Assembly (NCBI GenBank): GCA_040223615.1
Contig: JAVKFY010000069.1
Span: 88,102 to 152,101 of the forward strand
Reading direction: 5' to 3'
From: JAVKFY01 sp040223615
GTDB lineage: Bacteria; Pseudomonadota; Alphaproteobacteria; GCA-2731375
DNA: 64,000 nt
Shown: positions 44,125 to 52,698 of the stretch, one piece after another
Layout: every line of letters starts with the position of its first letter
How positions within the stretch are numbered: the stretch's first letter is position 1
Notes under the pieces: model-generated
What the model saw: the letters and a program-made list of their open reading frames with translations, nothing else
Told to the model about the DNA's origin: nothing
The model's database searches: none
Position numbers and translations under genes: made by a program

Positions 44125-45672
44125 GTGAATCTGGCACGGATCATTCTGATCGTCGCTGCCTTGCTGATCGCCGTGGTCACGGCGTTCCTCGTACGCAGCT
44201 ATCTGACGCAGCGCGAGAGCGAGTTGCAGCAGGCAGCACCGCAAGACGACCAGAACAAAATCAAAGCAATCGAAGTATTGGTGGCGGCGCGCGACTTGGC
44301 GACCGGCACGATCATCAATCCAGATCATCTGCGCTGGCAGAACTGGCCCGAGGACGGCCTGAACGAAACCTATGTCAGCCGCGAGGACCGGCCCGAGGCG
44401 ATCACCGAGCTGACCGGCAGCGCCGTGACCAGGGCGATCATCGCCGGCGAGCCGATCACCACCGGCAAGCTGGTGCAGCCCGACGAGACCACCTTCCTGT
44501 CGGCGGTGCTGCAAGCCGGCATGCGCGCCTACACGCTGCAGGTCGAGCCGTTCGAGCACGTCGCCGGCTTCGTGCTGCCGGGGTCCTACGTCGACCTGGT
44601 GATGGTGCAGAGCTATCGCCTCGAAGGTCCGGGCGAGGACAGCGACCGGCGCTACGTTTCCGAGACCGTGCTGGAGAACATCCGGGTCATTGCCGTCGAC
44701 CAGTCGGTCGACGATATCGAGGCCCAGGCGCGGGTGTCCGACACGGTCACCCTGGAGGTCACGCCAGCGCAGACCGAGCGGCTGGCGGTGGCGCGGATGA
44801 TGGGCCGGCTGACGCTGGTGTTGCGCAGCCTGCGCGAGAATCCGGAACAGCCGCCACGCCTGCCCTACACCCCCGACATCGCGGTCAGCACCTTCCTCAA
44901 CGGCGGCCTCGACACCCGCCCGCAAGTCATGGTTGCGGCCTACGACCTGCCGGCCGGGACATTGCTGAACGACGTCGACATCTCGCTGAAGCCGATCGAG
45001 CCGGGCGAGAAGCTCTCCGGCCTCGTGGTCCAGGGCCGCCAGGCGCTGGCCAAGTATCGCGGCGCCTACCTGCGCAAAGAGGTAAAGGCCGGCACGGCGT
45101 TTTTCGAGAACGACCTGATCCAGGTCGGCGAGCGCGGCTTCATCATGGCGGCGCTGCGCCCGGGCATGCGGGCGATGAGTGTCGCGGTGTTCCAGGCCAC
45201 GGCGGTTGCCGGCTTCCCCTCGCCGGGCGACTTCGTCGACGTGATCTTCGTCGACGACATCCGCGACACCAGCGACGAACCGATCCTGACGCCGCGTAAC
45301 TTCGCCGAGACGGTGCTGCGCAACATTCGCCTGCTGGCGATCGAGCAACGCAACTTCGGCAACGACGAGACACCGCTGATCGGCAACACCGTGACCCTGG
45401 AGGTAACGCCCCGGCAGAGCGAACTGCTGGCGTTGGCGACGCAGATGGGCCGCATCGTGCTGACCCTGCGTAGCCAGCCGATGGCCGATGCCCAGGATCC
45501 CGACAAGCAGCCCTTCGTATCCGACCTGGAGTTGAGCAGCGCGTTGACCAACTTCATCGTCGAAGGCACCTTCCGTTCGCCGATTCTGACCGAGCGCCGA
45601 GGCAAGGACACGGCACCGCGCCTGATTCGTGTCTACCGCAACGGCGTACCGACCACCGTGTCCATCGATTGA
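44125..45672 (+). CDS. cpaB: Flp pilus assembly protein CpaB/RcpC, internally duplicated
   Basis: A 515-residue protein, nearly twice the usual length. After a membrane anchor (IILIVAALLIAVVTAFLV) the RcpC unit occurs twice: copy 1 (about 49-245) with VLVAARDLATGTII, GMRAYTLQVEPFEHVAGFVLPGSYVD, TVTLEVTPAQTERLAVA; copy 2 (about 268-455) with VMVAAYDLPAGTLL, GMRAMSVAVFQATAVAGFPSPGDFVD, TVTLEVTPRQSELLALA. Each copy contains an SAF-like beta-clip domain. CpaB works with the secretin in the periplasm. GTG 44125, six bases after GGGAGC, is chosen; an ATG-less longer frame begins at 44077. Confidence 0.92.
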   Translation: MNLARIILIVAALLIAVVTAFLVRSYLTQRESELQQAAPQDDQNKIKAIEVLVAARDLATGTIINPDHLRWQNWPEDGLNETYVSREDRPEAITELTGSAVTRAIIAGEPITTGKLVQPDETTFLSAVLQAGMRAYTLQVEPFEHVAGFVLPGSYVDLVMVQSYRLEGPGEDSDRRYVSETVLENIRVIAVDQSVDDIEAQARVSDTVTLEVTPAQTERLAVARMMGRLTLVLRSLRENPEQPPRLPYTPDIAVSTFLNGGLDTRPQVMVAAYDLPAGTLLNDVDISLKPIEPGEKLSGLVVQGRQALAKYRGAYLRKEVKAGTAFFENDLIQVGERGFIMAALRPGMRAMSVAVFQATAVAGFPSPGDFVDVIFVDDIRDTSDEPILTPRNFAETVLRNIRLLAIEQRNFGNDETPLIGNTVTLEVTPRQSELLALATQMGRIVLTLRSQPMADAQDPDKQPFVSDLELSSALTNFIVEGTFRSPILTERRGKDTAPRLIRVYRNGVPTTVSID

Positions 45673-45681
45673 CGGGGCGTC

Positions 45682-47100
45682 ATGGCTCGCATCCTCCTGT
45701 TCCTTAGCCTCTGCCTCGCCGGTCTCGCGCTGGCTGGCACGGCGACGGCCGAAAGCCACGCCAAGCCGGCCGACATGATCGAGATCACCAAAGCGGACCT
45801 GAAGAGCGGCGGCACCGCTCGGGTGGTGAACCTGGCGCTGGGCAAGGCGCGCCTGATCAAGCTGCCGGTCTCGGCCCGCGACGCGCTGGTTGCCAACCCC
45901 GACGTCGCCGACGTGGTGGTGAAGACGCCGCGGCTGATCTTCATCCTCGGTCGCGCGGTCGGCTCCACCAACGCCTTCTTCCTGGATCACAAGGGCCGTG
46001 AGATCGCCCGCCTCGACGTCAACGTGACGCTCGACGACGGCGCCGTGCAGGGCGCGATCCGCGACCTGATCCCCGAGGCCGACATCAACGTCAAGGCGGT
46101 GAACGACAACCTGTTCCTCACCGGCCGCGTGCGCTCCAACGAGATTTCCGAGAATGCGCGCCAGATCGCCATCCGTTTCGTCGGCGCCGAGGCCAACGTG
46201 GTCAACCTGCTGGCGGTGATCGAGGACCAGCAGGTGCTGCTGCAGGTCAAGGTGGCGGAAGTCACCCGCTCGGTGCTGAAGGAACTCGGCATCAACCTGT
46301 TCGACCCCAACACCGGCGCGCTCAGTACGATCACGTCGGAGAACTTCACATTTCGCACGCTGACCAGTGGCGGCCTGACCGACACGCCGTTCCTGAACAG
46401 TGTGTTCCGCTACGACCGCGGCACCGGCGACGTGCTGACCATCGCGATCAACGCGCTGGAGCGTAACGGACTGATCAAGACCCTGGCCGAACCGAACCTG
46501 ACCGCGATCTCCGGCGAGACCGCGAATTTCCTCGCCGGCGGCGAGTTCCCGGTGCCGGTCGGCCAGGACAACGGCACCGTCACGGTCGAGTTCCGCCAGT
46601 TCGGCATCGGCCTGAACTTCACCCCGGTGGTGCTGAATTCGGGCCGCATCTCGTTGCGGATCGCCACCGAGGTGTCAGCGATCGCGCAGGAAAACTCGAT
46701 CGTCTCGGCCGGCATCTCGATCCCGGGCCTGCGCGTGCGCCGGGCGGAAACCACGGTGGAACTGCCGTCAGGCGGCAGCCTGGTGATCGCCGGCCTGCTG
46801 CGCGACGAGTTCTCCTCGACGATCACCGGTATCCCGGGTTTCTCCGACATTCCGATCATCGGCAGTTTCCTGCGCACCAACTCGCTGACCCGCGGCGAGA
46901 CCGAACTGGTGCTGGCGGTGACCGCCTACCTGGTCAAGCCGGTGAACCAGAACCAGCTCAAGCTGCCGACCGAGGGGCTGGCGCCGCCGTCGGACTACGA
47001 CCTGTACCTCCGCGGCCGGTTGCACGCGGTCTACGGCAAAGCCGAGGGCGAGGAGCCCGATCAGGCCCTGGCCGGCCCAATCGGCTACATTGTCAGGTGA
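45682..47100 (+). CDS. cpaC: Tad pilus outer-membrane secretin CpaC/RcpA
   Basis: A 472-residue secretin. Signal peptide (LLFLSLCLAGLALAGTATA); N-terminal pilus domain (IKLPVSARDALVANPDVADVVVKTPRLIF-type region); BON-like part (DLIPEADINVKAVNDNLFLTG); secretin core with VLLQVKVAEVTRSVLKELGIN, TLAEPNLTAISGETANFLAGGEFPVPV and GLRVRRAETTVELPSGGSLVIAGLL. It forms the pore for the Flp pilus. Starts 9 bases after cpaB. Confidence 0.95.
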   Translation: MARILLFLSLCLAGLALAGTATAESHAKPADMIEITKADLKSGGTARVVNLALGKARLIKLPVSARDALVANPDVADVVVKTPRLIFILGRAVGSTNAFFLDHKGREIARLDVNVTLDDGAVQGAIRDLIPEADINVKAVNDNLFLTGRVRSNEISENARQIAIRFVGAEANVVNLLAVIEDQQVLLQVKVAEVTRSVLKELGINLFDPNTGALSTITSENFTFRTLTSGGLTDTPFLNSVFRYDRGTGDVLTIAINALERNGLIKTLAEPNLTAISGETANFLAGGEFPVPVGQDNGTVTVEFRQFGIGLNFTPVVLNSGRISLRIATEVSAIAQENSIVSAGISIPGLRVRRAETTVELPSGGSLVIAGLLRDEFSSTITGIPGFSDIPIIGSFLRTNSLTRGETELVLAVTAYLVKPVNQNQLKLPTEGLAPPSDYDLYLRGRLHAVYGKAEGEEPDQALAGPIGYIVR

Positions 47101-47110
47101 GGAGCGGAAG

Positions 47111-47806
47111 ATGATGACGCGACGCCCTCATTTCGGGACCCGGCCCTTGCTGATCGCCGGTGCCATGCTGGCCATGCTCGCCGGCTGCGCCGATCCGCCG
47201 GAGAACAGCCGCCTGCAGACCTACGACAACGCGCGCGGCAACCATCCGATCGAGCTGCGCAGCCGTGTCGAGACGACGCCGGTGACGATTTCCGAGAAGG
47301 CCGGCATCACCGAGACCGAACAGGACCAGCTCGACGGCTTCTTCAGCGACTATCTGGCGGCCGGTGGCGGCCTGCTCTCGATCGTCGCCTCCGACAAGGT
47401 CGGCGGCCGCGAGGCGGCCGTGAAACGCGCCGAGCGGGTGGCCAGCTACGCCATGCATCGTGGCCTGCTGCCGCAGGAACTCGACGTCCGCGTCGGGCCG
47501 ACCGCCAATGACCAGCCGGTCGTGCTGAGCTTCCAGCGCTATTCCTTGAAGCCGCAGGATTGCTCGCGCGACGCCTACGAGCCGAACACGACCAACTCGC
47601 GCAACACCCTGCATTCGCGCATCGGCTGTGCGACGCAGGCGAATCTGGCGGCGATGCTGGCCAATCCGGCCGACCTGGCGATGCGCCGGACGGAAACGCC
47701 TGCCGACCTGCGCCGCAGTCTGGCGATCCAGGCCTACCGCGCCGGCGAGGCGTCGGATTCGGCCCGATCGCCCTTTGCGAACGACTTCCGGCTGAGTAAC
47801 TTCTAG
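47111..47806 (+). CDS. cpaD: Tad pilus lipoprotein CpaD
   Basis: A 231-residue lipoprotein: signal peptide with lipobox LAGC (AMLAMLAGC), then the CpaD domain (NHPIELRSRVETTPVTI, GGLLSIVASDKVGGREAAVKRAERVASY, CATQANLAAMLANPADL with RRTETPADLRR). It aids secretin assembly at the outer membrane. The start ATG at 47111 follows GAGGAGCGG, itself made from the last codons of cpaC. Confidence 0.93.
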   Translation: MMTRRPHFGTRPLLIAGAMLAMLAGCADPPENSRLQTYDNARGNHPIELRSRVETTPVTISEKAGITETEQDQLDGFFSDYLAAGGGLLSIVASDKVGGREAAVKRAERVASYAMHRGLLPQELDVRVGPTANDQPVVLSFQRYSLKPQDCSRDAYEPNTTNSRNTLHSRIGCATQANLAAMLANPADLAMRRTETPADLRRSLAIQAYRAGEASDSARSPFANDFRLSNF

Positions 47807-47886
47807 GCGACGGACAACCACGGGGCTGAGCCATTTTCCGGGTCAACATACAAAGCTGGCTGATCGACGAAGGCTCGCAAGAGCGG

Positions 47887-49059
47887 GTGCAGTCGGGCCT
47901 GTCCGATCGCCGGTTCGCGAAATCGACGATCGAGTCGCGCATGGGCGGTGTGCCCGCGGCGATCGCGCACTACCAGGAAAACACGACACCGACGGTGATC
48001 GTGCTGGAGAGCGAGTCGCCGGCGGAGGAACTGCTCGGTGAGATCGACCAGCTGGCGGAGGTCTGCGACGCCGGCACCAACGTGCTGGTGATCGGCAACG
48101 CCAACGACATCATGCTGTACCGGGAGCTGACCCGACGCGGCGTCGCCGACTATCTGGTCAAGCCATTCGAGCCACGCCAGCTGTTCGACGCGGTCTCCGG
48201 CGTCTGCTTCGACCCCGACGCGCCGCCAATGGGCAAGATGTTCGCCTTCATCGGCGCCCGCGGCGGCGCCGGCAGCTCCACCGTGGCGCACAATGTCGCC
48301 TTCGAGCTGACCGAGCAGTTCGAGGAAGACGTCGTCGTTATCGACATGGATCTCGATTTCGGCACCGCCGCGCTCGCCTTTAACCTTGAGGCGACACAAG
48401 GCGTGCATAGTGCGTTGTCGGACCCTGACCGTCTCGACGACGTGCTGTTGGAGCGTTTCCTGCTGGAGTATAGCGAAAAGCTGTCGCTGCTGGCCTCGCC
48501 GGCGAAGCTCGACCACAACGTGCCGATCATGCTCGAAGCGCTGGAAAAGCTGCTTGAGCTGGTCAAGCGGCGTGCCGGCTTCGTCGTCGTCGACCTGCCG
48601 CACCGCTGGGCGCCGTGGGTGGAACGGGTGCTGATCGAGGCCGACGAGGTCTGCATCACCTCGATGCTCGACCTGGCAAGCCTGCGCGACGCCAAGAACC
48701 TGATCGACGAATTGAAGAAGACCCGCGGCGAGAGCGCCCCGACAAGGCTGGTGATCAACCACGAGGGCGCCTATCGGCGCACCGAACTGTCGGCCAAGGA
48801 TTTCGAAAGCGCGGTCGAGACAAAGCCGGCTGCCGTTATCCCGCACGATGCGGTACTATTTGGCAACGCGGCCAACAACGGCCAGTTGCTGAGCGAAGTG
48901 AACGCCAAGCACAAGGCGCGCGAGGCCATTCGCGCGCTGGCGCTGGAGATCAGCGGCCGGCAGCCTGGCGCGGCCAAGCGCGCGGGTGGGTCACTGTTCA
49001 GCCGTCTGCTCGGGACCAAGCCGAAACCGGCCCGTCGGCAGGCGGCGCAGCAGGCCTAG
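47887..49059 (+). CDS. cpaE: Pilus assembly ATPase-like protein CpaE/TadZ
   Basis: A 390-residue protein: receiver-like N-terminal domain, then a ParA/MinD-type domain with deviant Walker A ARGGAGSSTVAHNVA, VVIDMDLDFGTAALAF and GFVVVDLPHR. TadZ/CpaE proteins position the Tad machine at the cell pole. The start is uncertain: GTG 47887 begins inside the receiver-like domain, while the frame stays open up to a stop at 47827 and the extra codons (FRVNIQSWLIDEGSQER) look like the missing first strand and helix. No ATG, GTG or TTG is available there; an ATT at 47833 is a candidate rare start. Confidence 0.9.
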   Translation: MQSGLSDRRFAKSTIESRMGGVPAAIAHYQENTTPTVIVLESESPAEELLGEIDQLAEVCDAGTNVLVIGNANDIMLYRELTRRGVADYLVKPFEPRQLFDAVSGVCFDPDAPPMGKMFAFIGARGGAGSSTVAHNVAFELTEQFEEDVVVIDMDLDFGTAALAFNLEATQGVHSALSDPDRLDDVLLERFLLEYSEKLSLLASPAKLDHNVPIMLEALEKLLELVKRRAGFVVVDLPHRWAPWVERVLIEADEVCITSMLDLASLRDAKNLIDELKKTRGESAPTRLVINHEGAYRRTELSAKDFESAVETKPAAVIPHDAVLFGNAANNGQLLSEVNAKHKAREAIRALALEISGRQPGAAKRAGGSLFSRLLGTKPKPARRQAAQQA

Positions 49060-49124
49060 GCGTCAAGACGATGGGCGAGCAAGCGTGATGGGCAACTACA
49101 AGCAAGCGAGCCAAGTGAGCGAGC

Positions 49125-50564
49125 ATGTTCGGTAAGCGCAGCGATCCGCCGAAGAAGAAGCCGGCCTCGGCGCCGGTCGATGTCGACGACGGCGACGACG
49201 AAGCGCCGGCACCGCAGCCGGCGGCTGCGGCCGCGAAACCGGCCGCCGCCCCTGCCCCGCCGCCGAAGAAGGCCGACACCGCGGCGTTGTTCGGTGGCGC
49301 CGAGGATCGCTACAACGAGATCAAGCAGGCCATCTTCACCGCCCTGGTCGAGGCGGTCGACCTGACCGAGCTGTCGAAGCTCGACAGCGCCCAGGTGCGC
49401 GAGGAAATCACCGACATCGTCGGTGAGATCATCGCCATGCGCTCGCTGGTGTTGAGCGCGTCGGAGCAGGCCAAGCTGATCAACGACATCTGCAACGACG
49501 TCCTTGGCCTTGGGCCGCTGGAGCCGTTGCTGGCGCGCGACGACATCGCCGACATCATGGTCAACGGCCCGCATCAGGTCTTCATCGAGACCGGCGGCAA
49601 GATCGAGATGACCGACATCCGGTTCCGCGACAACGGCCAGCTGATGAACATCTGCCAGCGCATCGTCAGCGCGGTCGGCCGCCGCGTCGATGAATCCAGC
49701 CCGATCTGCGACGCCCGCCTCGCCGACGGCAGCCGCGTGAACGTGATCGCACCGCCGCTGGCGATCGACGGCGCCGCGCTGACCATTCGCAAGTTCAAGA
49801 AGGACAAGCTGCGGCTGGCCAACCTGGTCGAGTTCGGCTCGATCACGCCGGCCGGCGCCAAGCTGTTGGAAATCATCGGCAATTGCCGGCTCAACACGGT
49901 GGTCTCCGGCGGTACCGGGTCGGGCAAGACCACGCTGCTCAACTGCCTCACGCAGTTCATCGACCTGGGCGAGCGCACCATCACCTGCGAGGACTCCGCC
50001 GAGCTGCAGCTACAGCAGCCGCACGTGGTGCGCCTGGAGACCCGGCCGCCGAACCTGGAAGGTGCCGGCGAGATCACCATGCGCGACCTGGTGAAGAACT
50101 GCCTGCGTATGCGTCCGGAGCGGATCATCGTCGGCGAGGTGCGCGGGCCGGAAGCCTTCGACCTGCTGCAGGCGATGAACACCGGCCATGACGGCTCGAT
50201 GGGCACGATCCACGCCAACAACCCGCGCGAGGCGATCAGCCGTATCGAGAACATGATCGCCATGGGCGGCTTCACGCTGCCGGCCAAGACCGTGCGCGAG
50301 CAGATCGCGGCCGCCGTCAACGTCATCGTCCAGGCCGCCCGCCTGCGCGACGGCAGCCGCAAGATCACCCACATCACCGAGGTGATCGGCATGGAGGGCG
50401 ACGTGGTCACGCTGCAGGATCTGTTCGTCTACGAGATCCGCGGCGAGGACGAGAACGGCAGGATCATCGGCGAGCACAAGGGCACCGGTCTGCGCCCGGG
50501 CTTCTGGGATCGAGTACGCTACTTCGGCAAGGAGAACGAGCTGGCCCAGGTTCTGGGCATGTAG
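49125..50564 (+). CDS. cpaF: Tad pilus secretion ATPase CpaF/TadA
   Basis: A 479-residue hexameric ATPase that powers pilus assembly. After a Pro/Ala-rich N-terminus comes the VirB11-like domain: GPLEPLLARDDIADIMVNGP, Walker A SGGTGSGKTTLLNCL, Asp box TITCEDSAELQLQ, Walker B RMRPERIIVGEVRGPEAFDLLQ and His box GHDGSMGTIHANNPREA. All catalytic motifs are intact. It lies 65 bases after cpaE. Confidence 0.96.
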   Translation: MFGKRSDPPKKKPASAPVDVDDGDDEAPAPQPAAAAAKPAAAPAPPPKKADTAALFGGAEDRYNEIKQAIFTALVEAVDLTELSKLDSAQVREEITDIVGEIIAMRSLVLSASEQAKLINDICNDVLGLGPLEPLLARDDIADIMVNGPHQVFIETGGKIEMTDIRFRDNGQLMNICQRIVSAVGRRVDESSPICDARLADGSRVNVIAPPLAIDGAALTIRKFKKDKLRLANLVEFGSITPAGAKLLEIIGNCRLNTVVSGGTGSGKTTLLNCLTQFIDLGERTITCEDSAELQLQQPHVVRLETRPPNLEGAGEITMRDLVKNCLRMRPERIIVGEVRGPEAFDLLQAMNTGHDGSMGTIHANNPREAISRIENMIAMGGFTLPAKTVREQIAAAVNVIVQAARLRDGSRKITHITEVIGMEGDVVTLQDLFVYEIRGEDENGRIIGEHKGTGLRPGFWDRVRYFGKENELAQVLGM

Positions 50565-50621
50565 CCTGGCCGCCAGCCGATTGGGCGACGGGCACCGGCC
50601 CGGCCCGGAGGGACGCGACGG

Positions 50622-51644
50622 ATGGACCTCAATATTCTGATCATGGTGGTGGCCGTGCTGGTCACCCTGTCGATGTCGGCGATCCTGTACGTGGCGCTGG
50701 CGCCGCGCATGCAGGAAAGGGCGCGCATCCGCCGCCGCATGGCGCTGGTCTCCGGCGGCGCGGTCGGCGGCACCGGCGGGCTGTTCGGCCAGCGCGCACC
50801 GACCGCGAGCCGCGACAAGAACCCCGAGCAAGGCCGCCGCCGCAACATCCAGACCCGCCTGAAGGAGGCCGAGGAGCAGCGCGCCAAGACCGAGTCCCGC
50901 GTCGCCCGCTATCGCCGCGACCTGCGCCAGGCAGGCCTGAACATGAGCCTGCAGCAGTTTTTCCTGCTGTGCGGTGGCGTCGGCATCGTCTCCGCCGTGG
51001 TTTACCTGTTGATGGGCTACCCGGCACTGGGCGCGGTGCCGGTCGGCATCACCGTCGGCTTCGGCCTGCCCCGCTTCGTGGTCCGCTTCCTGGGCAAGCG
51101 TCGGCTGAAAATGTTCAACCTGCGCTTTGCCGACGCGGTCGACGTCATCGTTCGCGGTATCAAGTCCGGCCTGCCGATCGGCGAGTGCCTGAACATCATC
51201 GCCCGCGAGAGTCCGGAGCCGGTGAACCTGGTGTTCCGCGAGTTCGTCGAGGCGCAGCGCATGGGCCTCGGCCTGGAAGAGGCGATGGAGCGCGCGCTGG
51301 AGCTGATGCCGACGGCCGAACTGAAATTCTTCGGCATCGTGATGGCCATTCAACAGCAGACCGGTGGCAACCTGGCCGAGACGCTGTCCAACCTGTCGAA
51401 CATCCTGCGCAGCCGCAAGCGTATGCAGGACAAGGTCAAGGCGCTGTCGTCGGAAGCGCGCTCGTCGGCGATGATCATCGGCTCGCTGCCGTTCCTGATC
51501 ACCGGCGTGCTGTATCTGGTGAGCCCGGAATATATCGAGCTGCTGTTCACCGAGCGCCTGGGCCAGTACATGATCCTGGGCGGCATGTGCTGGATGAGCA
51601 TCGGCATCTTCATCATGAAGTCGATGGTGGACTTCGAAATCTGA
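50622..51644 (+). CDS. tadB: Tad pilus inner-membrane platform protein TadB
   Basis: A 340-residue GspF-type platform protein with one N-terminal and three further membrane segments. The T2SSF domain is seen in FADAVDVIVRGIKSGLPIGECL, EAMERALELMPTAELKFF and QTGGNLAETLSNLSNILRSRKRM. With TadC it forms the inner-membrane base for Flp polymerisation. GGAGGGAC precedes the ATG, and its stop overlaps the tadC start by one base. Confidence 0.94.
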   Translation: MDLNILIMVVAVLVTLSMSAILYVALAPRMQERARIRRRMALVSGGAVGGTGGLFGQRAPTASRDKNPEQGRRRNIQTRLKEAEEQRAKTESRVARYRRDLRQAGLNMSLQQFFLLCGGVGIVSAVVYLLMGYPALGAVPVGITVGFGLPRFVVRFLGKRRLKMFNLRFADAVDVIVRGIKSGLPIGECLNIIARESPEPVNLVFREFVEAQRMGLGLEEAMERALELMPTAELKFFGIVMAIQQQTGGNLAETLSNLSNILRSRKRMQDKVKALSSEARSSAMIIGSLPFLITGVLYLVSPEYIELLFTERLGQYMILGGMCWMSIGIFIMKSMVDFEI

Positions 51645-52618
51645 TGCCCTTCGATATCCTCGACCCGATCACCATCATCATCGTGCTGGCCAGCGCCGGC
51701 GCCTTCATGACCATCCTCGCCTTCGGCATGCCGTTGCTGGCGCGCGACAATTTCTCCTCGCGCCTGAAAGCGGTGGCCAAGCGCCGCGAGGAGTTGCAGG
51801 CGGCGCAGAAGGCACGCGTCGGGCCGCGCCAGTCACGTCTGCGCCAACAGCAGTCGGAAGGCACCGTGCGGATGGTCGTCGACCGGCTGAAGCTGCTGAA
51901 CCCGGCCAGCAGCGAGGCCATGCGCAACAAGCTGATGCAGGCCGGCATGCGCGGCCAGGCACCGGTCTACACCTACGCCTTCTTCCGCTTCGTCGCGCCG
52001 GTGGCGCTGATGCTGCTGACCGCGATCTATGTCTTCGGGCTGGCCAACCTGGAGATGGGCATCGGCGGCAAGCTGGGCATCTGCCTTGGCGCCGGCCTGA
52101 TCGGCTTCTTCCTGCCCGGCATCATCCTGTCGAACAAGATCACCAACCGTCAGCTCACGCTCTCCAAGTCGTTCCCCGACGCCCTCGACCTGATGGTGAT
52201 CTGCGTCGAGGCCGGCCTGTCGATGGAGGCGGCGTTCAATCGCGTCGCCGAGGAGCTGGTCGAGTCCGCCCCGGAGCTGTGCGAGGAGTTCTCGCTCACC
52301 ACCGCCGAACTCGCCTTCCTGCCCGATCGGCGTCAGGCGCTGGAGAACCTGTCGGTGCGCACCGGCCTGCCGGCGACCAAGGCGCTGGCGACCTCGCTGA
52401 TCCAGGCGGAAAAGTACGGCACGCCGATCTCGGTGTCGTTGCGGGTGCTGTCGACCGAGCAGCGCGAGGAACGCATGAGCCGCGCGGAACGCAAGGCCGG
52501 CGCCCTGCCCGCCCAGCTCACCGTGCCGATGATCGCCTTCTTCCTGCCGGTGCTGTTCGTCGTGCTGATCGGCCCGGCCATCATCCGCACCCTCCAGACG
52601 GTCGCCGAACGCAGCTGA
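51644..52618 (+). CDS. tadC: Tad pilus inner-membrane platform protein TadC
   Basis: A 324-residue GspF-type protein. The pattern KSFPDALDLMVICVEAGLSMEAAFNRVAEEL and TGLPATKALATSLIQAEKYGTPISVSLRVLS is the TadC version of the T2SSF domain, flanked by about four membrane segments. Its ATG overlaps the tadB stop (TGATG). The last gene of the cpaB-tadC run; no minor pseudopilins (TadE/F/G) follow. Confidence 0.94.
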   Translation: MPFDILDPITIIIVLASAGAFMTILAFGMPLLARDNFSSRLKAVAKRREELQAAQKARVGPRQSRLRQQQSEGTVRMVVDRLKLLNPASSEAMRNKLMQAGMRGQAPVYTYAFFRFVAPVALMLLTAIYVFGLANLEMGIGGKLGICLGAGLIGFFLPGIILSNKITNRQLTLSKSFPDALDLMVICVEAGLSMEAAFNRVAEELVESAPELCEEFSLTTAELAFLPDRRQALENLSVRTGLPATKALATSLIQAEKYGTPISVSLRVLSTEQREERMSRAERKAGALPAQLTVPMIAFFLPVLFVVLIGPAIIRTLQTVAERS

Positions 52619-52698
52619 CAGGTTAGCAGGTACGCGGGGGCCAACGGTTCCAGCGTCCAAAGGCATGTTGCAGGGACGCGAAATCGCGCCGGAGCGGC

